The position numbers were made by a program, and so were the translations under genes. 16,171 bases of DNA. Origin: Thermoflexales bacterium. GTDB lineage: Bacteria; Chloroflexota; Anaerolineae; Fen-1058. The notes beneath the pieces were generated by a model. That model worked only from the letters and a program-made list of their open reading frames with translations. It did no database searches and was not told the DNA's origin. The DNA lies in assembly GCA_016931085.1 (NCBI GenBank), contig JAFGFO010000008.1, forward strand, positions 1 through 16,171. The letters run 5' to 3'. How positions within the stretch are numbered: position 1 is the first letter of the stretch; each line of letters opens with the position of its first letter. Positions 1 to 7,151 of this stretch are shown here, in pieces.

Positions 1-86
1 CCGGCGCGCCGCAGGTCTACCTGCTGGCAGCCGCCGGGCTGCTGCTGCTCTCCGCGTACTGGCGGGGCAGGCAGGTGCGGGTGTAG
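1..86 (+). CDS. C-terminal fragment of a membrane protein (5' end outside window)
   Basis: The plus strand opens in frame from base 3 and stops at TAG 84-86. The 27 visible residues end in a hydrophobic helix (LLAAAGLLLLSAYW) followed by a basic tail (RGRQVRV). This reads as the last transmembrane segment of an inner-membrane protein whose positive tail faces the cytoplasm. Codon use and GC content match the neighbouring genes, and the frame closes just before a hairpin, as a real gene end would. The family cannot be identified from so little. The gene converges on the minus-strand alcohol dehydrogenase, 75 bases away. That the fragment is coding is an inference from its hydrophobic pattern and position. 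Confidence 0.5.
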   Translation, partial: GAPQVYLLAAAGLLLLSAYWRGRQVRV

Positions 87-91
87 AAGTA

Positions 92-148
92 GGGCAATCT
101 CCCCGAAAGCGGTGGCCTTCGGTCGCTGAGCTCTCGGGGAGCTTGCCC
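92..148. terminator. Hairpin between convergent genes, possible bidirectional terminator
   Basis: GGGCAATCTCCCCGA (92-106) pairs with TCGGGGAGCTTGCCC (134-148), giving a 15-bp stem with one mismatch around a 27-base loop. The loop can fold further (AGCG 108-111 with CGCT 124-127). It lies exactly between two genes that converge (ends at 86 and 162), where a shared terminator is expected. Neither side has a clear run of T after the stem, so it is not a textbook rho-independent terminator. It may instead protect 3' ends. Confidence 0.55.
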
Positions 149-161
149 GCCATAGTGCAGA

Positions 162-1331
162 TTACTGGGTCAGCAAGAGTATTTTCTTGACGGCCTCACG
201 GTCAAGTTTTACAAAGTTGCCAACAGTTCGGGTGTTCCCGCCGGTGCCTTTATCGGCCATTTCGTCGATGCGGTCATCGTGGATTCCCAAATCGGCCAGT
301 CGAGTGCCAAGGCCGATGGAATGGGAAAAGGCTTCCAGTCTTGCGATGCCGGCACGCGCCACCGCTTCAGGGTTGAAGACGTCCATTTCCACATTCCACA
401 CCCGCACCGCCCATTGGACAAAGCGATTCAGGTCGTGGTGAAGCACGTACTTCATCCAGGCCGGGAAGACAACCGCCAGCCCGGCACCGTGCGCAACGTC
501 ATAGATGCCACTGATTTCGTGTTCGATGTCGTGCGAAGCCCAATCGCCAATCCGCCCGGTGTTGAGCAGGTTATTATGGGCAATCGTGCCAGCCCACATC
601 AATTCTGACCAGGCATCGTAATCTTGGGGATTGTTCAAAACTAGGGGAGCTTTGCTGATCAGGGTTTTCATGGTCGCTTCGATCAGGCGGTCGGTGAACT
701 CCACGTGATCGACGTTGGTGAAATAGCGCTCCATTAAATGGGCCATGATATCCGTTACCCCACAGGCTACCTGGAACTTGGGCAGGGTATAAGCCAACTC
801 GGGATTGAGGATTGAAAAGCGCGGATAGATCAACTCGGAATTGACGGCCCGCTTCAACCAGCCATCTTCGTTGGTGATGACGGTTCCCGTGCTGGATTCA
901 CTCCCCGCTGCCGGGATGGTCAGGACTGTCCCAATGGGCAGGGCGTCAGCGGGTTCGCCCTTGCCGAGGTAAAAGTTCCAAACATCGCCTTCGATGACGG
1001 CTCCCATGGCGATGGCTTTTGCTGAGTCGATGACGCTCCCGCCGCCCACTGCCAGAATCAAGCCGAGCTTGTTTTCTTTGCACAGCTTGACCCCTTTGTG
1101 AACCAGGCTCAAACGGGGGTTCGGCTTGACCCCGCCCAGTTCAATCCATGTGACGCCGGCTTTCTTGAGAGACGCGGTTACCCGGTCGTAGAGGCCCGAA
1201 GCCTTGATACTGCCGCCGCCAAAATGCAGAAGGATATTCTTGCTGTAGGCCGCGACCTGTGCACCAACTTTTTCTTCCGCGCCACGGCCGAAGATGATCC
1301 TGGTCGGATTCTGAAATTCAAAATCTATCAT
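162..1331 (-). CDS. Iron-containing alcohol dehydrogenase, YqhD/BDH type
   Basis: This 389-residue protein belongs to the group III Fe-dependent alcohol dehydrogenases and most resembles YqhD/butanol dehydrogenase. That family reduces aldehydes to alcohols with NADPH in the cytoplasm. The nucleotide-binding GGGS lies at residues 96-99. The four expected metal ligands are all present: D194 and H198 (GVTDIMAH), H267 (ASHDIEHE) and H281 (VAHGAG). Their spacing is as I recall it for YqhD. Length is normal for the family. The start ATG at 1331 has AAAGGAG nine bases upstream. It is the last gene of the minus-strand run, 41 bases after the cyclase, and may be co-transcribed with it. The physiological aldehyde is unknown, and nothing in the context links it firmly to the transporter. 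Confidence 0.93.
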   Translation of the reverse strand: MIDFEFQNPTRIIFGRGAEEKVGAQVAAYSKNILLHFGGGSIKASGLYDRVTASLKKAGVTWIELGGVKPNPRLSLVHKGVKLCKENKLGLILAVGGGSVIDSAKAIAMGAVIEGDVWNFYLGKGEPADALPIGTVLTIPAAGSESSTGTVITNEDGWLKRAVNSELIYPRFSILNPELAYTLPKFQVACGVTDIMAHLMERYFTNVDHVEFTDRLIEATMKTLISKAPLVLNNPQDYDAWSELMWAGTIAHNNLLNTGRIGDWASHDIEHEISGIYDVAHGAGLAVVFPAWMKYVLHHDLNRFVQWAVRVWNVEMDVFNPEAVARAGIARLEAFSHSIGLGTRLADLGIHDDRIDEMADKGTGGNTRTVGNFVKLDREAVKKILLLTQ

Positions 1332-1372
1332 CGTTCATTTCTCCTTTTTTTCGTTGAAGAATTTACAAATGT

Positions 1373-2977
1373 TTACGGTTTCAGCGCGTACACCTCGACC
1401 GCTTCGCGCTTGCCGCGCACCGAGAGGGCCGGCAGCGGCTCGGCCTCTACCTGCATCGACTGGCTGGCGGCGTGGTAGGTCTCGGCGTTGAGCAGCACCT
1501 CGTGGCCGACCTCCTTGGTCAGGCTCTGCAAGCGCGAGGCCAGGTTGACGGTGTCGCCGATGACGGTGTACTCCAGCCGCTCCTGCCCACCCACGTTGCC
1601 GGCGATCACCGGCCCGGAGGCGATGCCGATGCCAAAGTGCAGGATGGGGGCTTGGGCCTGGACCTGGGCCTGGTTGAAGCGCTCCAACGCGCGCTGCATC
1701 CCGAACGCCGCGCGCACCGCGCAGGCGGCGTGATCCGGCCTGGGATTGAGCGGTGTGCCAAACACCGCCAGCAGCGAATCGCCGCCGAACTTGTTGACCA
1801 TGCCGCCCTCTTCGACGATGGCGGCCACCATCGCGCTCATGTAACGATTGAGCAGCGTGACCAGCTCGGCCGGCGGCATGCTTTCCGATAGCCCCGTAAA
1901 GTTGCGAATGTCGGAAAAGAGCACCGTGCACTCGACCAGGCTGCCGCCCAGCTCGGCGCCGTGCTCGACCGCCTGGCGCGCCACCTCCGGCGTGACGTAC
2001 AGGTTGAGCAGCGTCCGCACCATCTCTCCCCGCCGCAAGCCCTCCGTCATCGCGTTAAAGCCCTCGGCCAGGTAGCCCAGCTCGTCGTTGGTGGTCACCG
2101 GCGACCGGACGTCCAGGTTGCCCTGCTCGACGCGCCCCATGGCCGCCTGCAGCTCGCGCAGCGGCCCGACGATGGAGCGGGTCACGAACACAGCCATCCC
2201 CACGCTGGCCAACACGCTCACCCCCAATATAAAGCCCTCGAGGATAACCAGGTTGTTGAGAATCACTTCTGGATTGGGAGCGCCCACCAGGCTGCGGGCG
2301 CGCTGGAGCGAGAGCGAGACCAGCAGTCCCGCAGGGTACAGGCCGATCAGCAAGAATACGATCAACAGCCGCCCCAGCACCGGCAGGCGGAAGGCTCGCG
2401 CCTGGCTGAGCTTGCCGTCCGGGAAAAAGACCGGAATGGCCTGCCGCCAAATCACGTCCAACGCGAAATACACGATCGCCGTGGTCACCACGCTACTGAC
2501 GCCCAGCGTGGCGATCAGAGAATCCCGCAGCCCACCCACCCATACAGAGAAGGGCATTCTGCTCAAGATGAGGGAGCTCGTCGTAAACAGCAGCAAGGCC
2601 ACTACCCACATCAAAAAGTTGAAAACGGCTTGCCGTGAGACATAGTTGAGCGCCTGGCGGCGGATGCTGTCTGGCACCTCGGCTGGCGCAGCTCCCTCCC
2701 GCAGGCGGTTATACCATTCGGTCAACAGGGCCTGGTTCATACCCAGCGCGCGGGGAGCGCCGACGATGCCGATTGCGAAGATCACGATCATGACCACCAC
2801 GAAGAAAACGAGAAGGCCGGCGGATAGCGATTGCACCGCACCCTGGCCGACGGGCAGGGGCGCGATGACCTGGCTGTAAAAAAAGAGCAGCATCGCTCCC
2901 AATACGTTGGCGACGATGGTGACGGTGTTGATCTGGCGCTCGATCGTCTTGAATGGCGGGAAACGTGATTGAGCCAT
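1373..2977 (-). CDS. Membrane-bound class III adenylate/guanylate cyclase with HAMP domain
   Basis: This 534-residue protein has about six hydrophobic helices (roughly 19-40, 50-72, 115-138, 150-175, 202-224 and 245-268). A HAMP linker (about 265-318) and a class III nucleotide cyclase domain (about 345-534) follow. Catalytic residues are intact: metal-binding D356 (FSDIRNFT) and D400 (KFGGD), and transition-state N478 and R482 (NLASR). K396 and D475 (VIGDT) at the base-recognition positions fit ATP, so cAMP is the likely product. Two such chains should dimerise for catalysis, with membrane input passed through HAMP. No periplasmic sensor domain is visible between the helices, so the signal may arrive within the membrane or from a partner. 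The ATG lies three bases after the stop of the upstream repeat membrane protein, whose end supplies the AGGTGA ribosome site. The two are therefore translationally coupled. Confidence 0.93.
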   Translation of the reverse strand: MAQSRFPPFKTIERQINTVTIVANVLGAMLLFFYSQVIAPLPVGQGAVQSLSAGLLVFFVVVMIVIFAIGIVGAPRALGMNQALLTEWYNRLREGAAPAEVPDSIRRQALNYVSRQAVFNFLMWVVALLLFTTSSLILSRMPFSVWVGGLRDSLIATLGVSSVVTTAIVYFALDVIWRQAIPVFFPDGKLSQARAFRLPVLGRLLIVFLLIGLYPAGLLVSLSLQRARSLVGAPNPEVILNNLVILEGFILGVSVLASVGMAVFVTRSIVGPLRELQAAMGRVEQGNLDVRSPVTTNDELGYLAEGFNAMTEGLRRGEMVRTLLNLYVTPEVARQAVEHGAELGGSLVECTVLFSDIRNFTGLSESMPPAELVTLLNRYMSAMVAAIVEEGGMVNKFGGDSLLAVFGTPLNPRPDHAACAVRAAFGMQRALERFNQAQVQAQAPILHFGIGIASGPVIAGNVGGQERLEYTVIGDTVNLASRLQSLTKEVGHEVLLNAETYHAASQSMQVEAEPLPALSVRGKREAVEVYALKP

Positions 2978-2980
2978 TTA

Positions 2981-3772
2981 TCACCTGCTTCTCAAAGCGC
3001 GCACCAGCAGTGCCACGCCGGCGCCGACGAGCACCAACGGCCACCAACTCTGGCCGAACAGGACAATGCCTATGCCGATGATGGCCAGGATGGCGGCCGG
3101 ATAGACGGCCCAGTCGCTCTCACCGCTGCCTCGCCCCACGACGTAAATCAGGCCAAACACAAGCGCCAGCCCCAGGAAAAAGACGCCGCCCAGCACATTG
3201 GGCGACTGGGTGGCCAGCACCAGGGCCGGTATCGCGCCGATCACCAGCAGGATGCCGGCGGGGATCAATGCCCAGCGGTTCTTTTGCCGCTCGGTCAGGT
3301 ACACGCCCAGGAACGGCAGGGCGACGCCCCACATGACGAGCGTGCCGATCACTTCGCCCGGCAAGCGCGAGGTGGCCGCGATCACGATGGCGATGAAGGT
3401 GAGGATGCCGCCCGGGATCAGCGCCCACCAATAGTCTTTGTGGCCGCGGCTGGCTTGCACGGCGTAAATGAGCAAGAACGGCAATCCGACGCTAAAGACC
3501 ATCAGGCTGCCGGCCCATTCGCCAGGCAGGTTCAGCACGGCGCTCATATAAATCACCGCGCTCACTCCCAGCAGGATGCAGCCAGGGATGAGCGACCACC
3601 ACTGCTCTTTGTCAGTGATAAAGTTGAGCAAGAACAACAAGCCCAAGGCGGCCAGCCCTACCGACCAGATCGGCGCGCTCAGCTCGCCCAGCAGTCCAAA
3701 GTTTTGGGCCAGCAGAAACGCGCCGGCCAGGATCAGCACAATTGCCCATATAATAGACCAACGTGACTTCAT
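2981..3772 (-). CDS. Membrane protein of five tandem two-helix repeats
   Basis: This 263-residue protein is almost entirely hydrophobic and consists of five repeats of about 53 residues, each predicted to hold two helices (about ten in all). Units begin near residues 4, 57, 114, 166 and 220. The middle units share the pattern W-[SA]-L-I-P-x-x-I-L, and units 2 and 3 also share LPGE and LPFL. Examples are WWSLIPGCIL, WWALIPGGIL, RWALIPAGIL and DWAVYPAAIL. The N-terminal unit resembles the short LiaI/LiaF-like membrane domain found in cell-envelope stress proteins. That resemblance is a recollection, not a search result. The start ATG has AAAGGAG eight bases upstream, at the 3' end of livF. It sits between the transporter and a cyclase to which it is coupled, so a sensory or accessory role with the cyclase is plausible. 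The function is not known. Confidence 0.85.
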   Translation of the reverse strand: MKSRWSIIWAIVLILAGAFLLAQNFGLLGELSAPIWSVGLAALGLLFLLNFITDKEQWWSLIPGCILLGVSAVIYMSAVLNLPGEWAGSLMVFSVGLPFLLIYAVQASRGHKDYWWALIPGGILTFIAIVIAATSRLPGEVIGTLVMWGVALPFLGVYLTERQKNRWALIPAGILLVIGAIPALVLATQSPNVLGGVFFLGLALVFGLIYVVGRGSGESDWAVYPAAILAIIGIGIVLFGQSWWPLVLVGAGVALLVRALRSR

Positions 3773-3788
3773 GTGTTTTTCTCCTTTA

Positions 3789-4499
3789 TCAAATCCCCAG
3801 GTATGCCCGGCGTACCTCCTCGTGCTTTGCCAGGCTGCGCGCCTCCCCCTCCAGCCATAACTTACCCTCGTTGAGGACGTAAGCGTAATCGCTCACCGCT
3901 AAGGCCATGTGCACGTTTTGCTCGACCAAGAGCATGGTCAGGCCCTCGGCTTTCAAGCGCTGCAAGGCTTCAAAGATGTTCAGCACGAGCAGAGGGGACA
4001 AGCCCAAAGAGAGCTCGTCAAACATCAAGATTTCCGGCTCGGCCATCAGCCCACGCGCCACGGCCAACATCTGCTGCTCGCCGCCACTGAGTGTGCCGGC
4101 CGACTGCTTCATGCGCTCTTTCAGGCGCGGAAACAAATCAAACACCTTGTCCAGGTTGCGCTGCAAGTGAGGGCGAGCACGCCCCGAGAAGGCTCCCATC
4201 TCCAGGTTTTCGTATACCGTCATCTCGGTAAATAATTGCCGGCCCTCAGGCACCAGTGCCAGGCCAAGGCTGGCGCGCGTATGGGGTGGCAAGCGGGTGA
4301 TGTCCCGCTCTTGAAAAGTCACCGAGCCTTGCCATGGAGGCAGCAAGCCCATCACTGCACGCAGCAAGGTCGTCTTGCCCACCCCGTTTGAACCGACCAG
4401 CGTGGTTAATTTGTTGGCTTCCAGGTTAAAACTCACGCCCCACAGAATCTGGACTGGCCCGTAACCTGAAACGATATCACGCACCTGAAGGAGTGCCAT
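3789..4499 (-). CDS. livF: Branched-chain amino acid ABC transporter ATPase LivF
   Basis: This 236-residue protein is one of the two ATPases of a branched-chain amino acid (HAAT family) importer. It acts on the inner face of the membrane with LivG and the LivHM permeases. Walker A is GSNGVGKT (36-43), the ABC signature LSGGE (137-141), and Walker B ILMFDE (157-162, catalytic E162). Glutamine replaces the switch histidine (VEQN, Q194), as is usual in LivF. The residue after the Walker B DE is leucine (DELSLGLSP), where DEPS is commoner. The length is normal. The start overlaps the end of livG by 23 bases, and the repeat membrane protein begins 16 bases after its stop. The actual substrate could be another hydrophobic amino acid or amide, since this family is used broadly. 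Confidence 0.96.
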   Translation of the reverse strand: MALLQVRDIVSGYGPVQILWGVSFNLEANKLTTLVGSNGVGKTTLLRAVMGLLPPWQGSVTFQERDITRLPPHTRASLGLALVPEGRQLFTEMTVYENLEMGAFSGRARPHLQRNLDKVFDLFPRLKERMKQSAGTLSGGEQQMLAVARGLMAEPEILMFDELSLGLSPLLVLNIFEALQRLKAEGLTMLLVEQNVHMALAVSDYAYVLNEGKLWLEGEARSLAKHEEVRRAYLGI

Positions 4500-5274
4500 T
4501 AACTTCTTCCCTGTCTGCTGCCAGCAGTTTTTGCGCCAATTTAGGATCGCCCAGGTAAGCCTCGATCACGCGTGGATTGTCTGCTACTTCTTGAGGAGTC
4601 CCCTCGGCAATCAGCGCCCCATAATCCAGCACCAGGATACGATCCGAGATAGCCATCACGGCTTGCATGACGTGCTCGATCATCAGGATCGTGACGCCCT
4701 CGTCCCGGATGCGGCGGATGGTATCCAGCATCAGCGTGATCTCGGCCGGATTCAAGCCGGCCAGCACCTCGTCGAGCAGAAGCAGATAAGGCCGGGAGGC
4801 CAGGGCGCGCGCCAATTCCAAGCGCTTTTTCTGAGCGACGTTCAAGCTGCTGGCCAGTTGCAGGGCACGGTCGGCCATTCCTAATCGCGCCAGCACTTCC
4901 TCGGCCACGCGCGCGGCCGCAGCACGCGTGTGTCCCTCGCGCCCGAAGCATGCACCGACCATCACGTTTTCGCGCACGCTCAGCTCGTTGAGCGGTCGCA
5001 CTACCTGGTGAGTGCGAGCCAAGCCAAGTTGGGCTATCTTGTAAGATGGCAGACTGGTGATATCTTTCCCCTGGAAAAACACGCGCCCGGCCTCGGGCAG
5101 GTACACGCCATTGATCACGTTAAAGAGAGTGGTCTTGCCGGCGCCGTTGGGGCCAATCAGCCCCAGGATATGTCCCTCCGGCAGCTCAAAGCTCACATCC
5201 GTCAACGCCTGCAGCCCCCCAAAGTGCTTGCTAAGCCGGTCAATGCGCAAGAGGCTATTCCGATAGCCCATCAT
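4477..5274 (-). CDS. livG: Branched-chain amino acid ABC transporter ATPase LivG
   Basis: This 265-residue protein is the second ATPase of the importer. Walker A is GPNGAGKT (41-48), Walker B LLLLDE (164-169) and the switch histidine H201 (IEHVMQAV). The C-terminal part (DPKLAQKLLAADREEV) is a normal LivG-like tail after the YLG motif. The ABC signature is atypical: LNVAQKKRLELAR stands where LSGGQ is usual. Many LivG proteins have divergent signatures here, but this one lacks both glycines. The gene starts with two adjacent ATG codons. The first (5274) overlaps the livM stop as ATGA, and GGAAGG lies a few bases upstream, so translation is coupled to livM. Its 3' end overlaps livF. Confidence 0.96.
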   Translation of the reverse strand: MMGYRNSLLRIDRLSKHFGGLQALTDVSFELPEGHILGLIGPNGAGKTTLFNVINGVYLPEAGRVFFQGKDITSLPSYKIAQLGLARTHQVVRPLNELSVRENVMVGACFGREGHTRAAAARVAEEVLARLGMADRALQLASSLNVAQKKRLELARALASRPYLLLLDEVLAGLNPAEITLMLDTIRRIRDEGVTILMIEHVMQAVMAISDRILVLDYGALIAEGTPQEVADNPRVIEAYLGDPKLAQKLLAADREEVNGTPSGA

Positions 5275-6239
5275 TCCAGCACCTTCCGCAGTTGGGGAAA
5301 ACGCCCCCGCAGCCAGCCGACGACCCCGCCCGGCACAAAGAGGACGATCAACAGCAACGCCAGCCCGGCAAAGGCCAGGTGCAGGTTCTTGAAGATGGGA
5401 CTGGTCAGCAGGTATCCGCGTAGGCGCTCATAAGTCACTGCTCCCAAGGCCGGTCCGATGACTGTTCCCTGCCCGCCCAGCATGACCATCACCAGGGTCT
5501 CGATCGACATGTGCAGTCGGAAGGCGTCGCCTGGCTCCACGTTGCCATTCTTGAAAAAGTACAGCACGCCGACCACGCCGGGGAAGAAAGCCGAAATGAC
5601 ATAAGCAAGCGTTTTGAACCTCGGCGCGTTGACGCCCATCACGGCCGCCGCCTCCTCGTCCTCGCGGATGGCCATCAAGCCCAGGCCGAAGCGCGAGTAC
5701 TTGACCAAAAAGCTGGCTGCCAACACGGCGAGCGTGACGACCAGTAGAAGACTATAGGTCGTCCATAAAGCTTGCGCCGGGCCGCCGTATTGCTTGTACA
5801 CGGCAAAGTTAACGAACAGGCCGGTTGGCCCGCCAAAGGGGGAAAAGGTGTTGACGAAGGCCCTGGCCGCTTCGTTGATGCCGATTGTAGCCAGGGCAAA
5901 ATAGGCTCCGCGCAGGCGTAGAATGGCCAGACCCAGGAGGCCGGCCAACAACGCCGAAACGAGCCCCCCGGCCAGGGCAGCCGCGTAAAGCGGCCAGCCG
6001 TGTTGGCTGAGAAGATAGAAGCCGCTATAGCCACCCAAGCCGAAGAACACAATGTGGCCAAAGCTGACATAGCCGGTATAACCCAGCAAAATGTTCAGGC
6101 TGGAAGCCAGGACTACGAACATGAGCGAGGTAAACATCATCTCGCGTAAGGTGTCCTGGCGCGTTAAAAGGGGCACCAACCCGCCGGCCAGCACCAAGCC
6201 CAACGTTAGCCAGAAACCCGCTTGTCGCCACGTGTTCAT
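5271..6239 (-). CDS. livM: Branched-chain amino acid ABC transporter permease LivM
   Basis: This 322-residue polytopic membrane protein is one of the two translocation subunits. The family hallmark GYTGYVSFGH lies at about residues 54-62. The cytoplasmic coupling loop that contacts the ATPase lies at about 186-212 (GLGLMAIREDEEAAAVMGV). Several hydrophobic helices precede and follow it, and the protein ends in the usual GGVVGWLRGR tail. Its ATG follows the livH TAG with no gap, with GGAG eight bases upstream inside livH. The livG start overlaps its stop. This organisation gives equal amounts of H, M, G and F. The identification is secure; substrate specificity is set by LivK and is not visible here. 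Confidence 0.95.
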   Translation of the reverse strand: MNTWRQAGFWLTLGLVLAGGLVPLLTRQDTLREMMFTSLMFVVLASSLNILLGYTGYVSFGHIVFFGLGGYSGFYLLSQHGWPLYAAALAGGLVSALLAGLLGLAILRLRGAYFALATIGINEAARAFVNTFSPFGGPTGLFVNFAVYKQYGGPAQALWTTYSLLLVVTLAVLAASFLVKYSRFGLGLMAIREDEEAAAVMGVNAPRFKTLAYVISAFFPGVVGVLYFFKNGNVEPGDAFRLHMSIETLVMVMLGGQGTVIGPALGAVTYERLRGYLLTSPIFKNLHLAFAGLALLLIVLFVPGGVVGWLRGRFPQLRKVLE

Positions 6240-7097
6240 CTAGCGCGCTCCAAGTAACCCACTGGGACGGACAAGCAGAACCAGGACGAACAACCCAAAC
6301 TCTACTACCGGCACCCAGCTCACTGGCAAAAAGGCTGGGATCAAGCCCTCCAATAACCCAAGCACCAACCCGCCCACCAACGCCCCCAGGGGATTGCCCA
6401 AACCACCCAAGACGCAGATCACAAAGGATTTTGTCTCGTAGGTGCCGCCGCTTAGAATGGTGAATGGGAAAAAAGTAGAGATCAACCCACCGGCCACCGC
6501 CGCCAGCATGGTTCCTAATCCAAAACTGAGCGCCAGCACTTGGGCCGAGGGAATGCCCATCAGCTCGGCCGCCGTGCGGTTGTTGGCGACTGCTCGAATG
6601 GCCTTGCCCGGCGAGGTGCGGTACAGGAACAGGTAAAGGGCGGCGGTGAGAAGAACAGCTACCAGGGCCGCCATCAGGCGAGTGCCCGGTAGGGTGAGGG
6701 GACCGAGAGGCAGTGTCCCCAAGGAAAAATCAATGTTGCGAGGAGAGGTGGTAAAGACCGCTGTGCCGATCCCGATAATGATCATGTTGACCGCGAAGGT
6801 GGCCAACAGGCTTGAAAGATGCGGCGCGTCGATGACGCGATGCACGGCTGCAGCGTATACCAGGAACCCAGCCAACAGTCCAAGCCCCGCCACGACGAGC
6901 AAGGCCAGGTAGGGATGCAGTCCCAGGCCAGTGAAGAGCAAATAAGTGCCAAACATCCCCAAGGCCATGATCGCGCCGTGTCCCAGGTTGATGACGTGCA
7001 TCACCCCCCAGATCAGGGTCAATCCCATGGCCGCTACGCCATACACAAAGCCCAGCAGCAGGCCGTCCACTAAGGAAGCTGTAACTTGAATGGTCAT
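6240..7097 (-). CDS. livH: Branched-chain amino acid ABC transporter permease LivH
   Basis: This 285-residue polytopic permease pairs with LivM. The family motif VINLGHGAIMALG lies at about 35-47. The cytoplasmic coupling loop lies at about 162-188 (SPGKAIRAVANNRTAAELMG). I place the start at ATG 7097 (MTIQVTASLVDGLL). The frame stays open upstream to a GTG at 7145, but those 16 extra codons lie within a perfect palindrome and lack membrane or family character. The chosen ATG has no convincing Shine-Dalgarno sequence (TCCAATACAACT precedes it). livH may therefore be translated weakly or depend on ribosomes finishing livK 54 bases upstream. It is followed directly by livM. Confidence 0.93.
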   Translation of the reverse strand: MTIQVTASLVDGLLLGFVYGVAAMGLTLIWGVMHVINLGHGAIMALGMFGTYLLFTGLGLHPYLALLVVAGLGLLAGFLVYAAAVHRVIDAPHLSSLLATFAVNMIIIGIGTAVFTTSPRNIDFSLGTLPLGPLTLPGTRLMAALVAVLLTAALYLFLYRTSPGKAIRAVANNRTAAELMGIPSAQVLALSFGLGTMLAAVAGGLISTFFPFTILSGGTYETKSFVICVLGGLGNPLGALVGGLVLGLLEGLIPAFLPVSWVPVVEFGLFVLVLLVRPSGLLGAR

Positions 7098-7114
7098 AGT
7101 TGTATTGGACAAAC

Positions 7115-7147
7115 AAGTGCAACGCACCTTTAAGGTGCGTTGCACTT
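7115..7147. repeat. Perfect 33-bp palindrome between livK and livH, attenuator-like
   Basis: AAGTGCAACGCACCTT (7115-7130) is repeated in inverse at 7132-7147 around a single T. Each arm is itself a near-palindrome (AAGTGC against GCA-C-CTT, one bulged C), so the element can fold as one long hairpin or two small ones. It begins four bases after the livK stop in the direction of transcription and is followed on the minus strand by a moderately T-rich stretch (GTTTGT). Such a structure after a binding-protein gene commonly lets the binding protein be made in excess over the permeases, by partial termination or 3' protection. That role is inference. A dispersed palindromic repeat is the other reading. 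Confidence 0.8.
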
Positions 7148-7151
7148 AGCA

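Noticed and set aside
2969..3766. Plus-strand frame of 265 codons opposite the repeat membrane protein
   Set aside because: It is a hydrophilic Gln/His/Asp-rich mirror of hydrophobic codons. The minus-strand frame has repeats, helices and a ribosome site.
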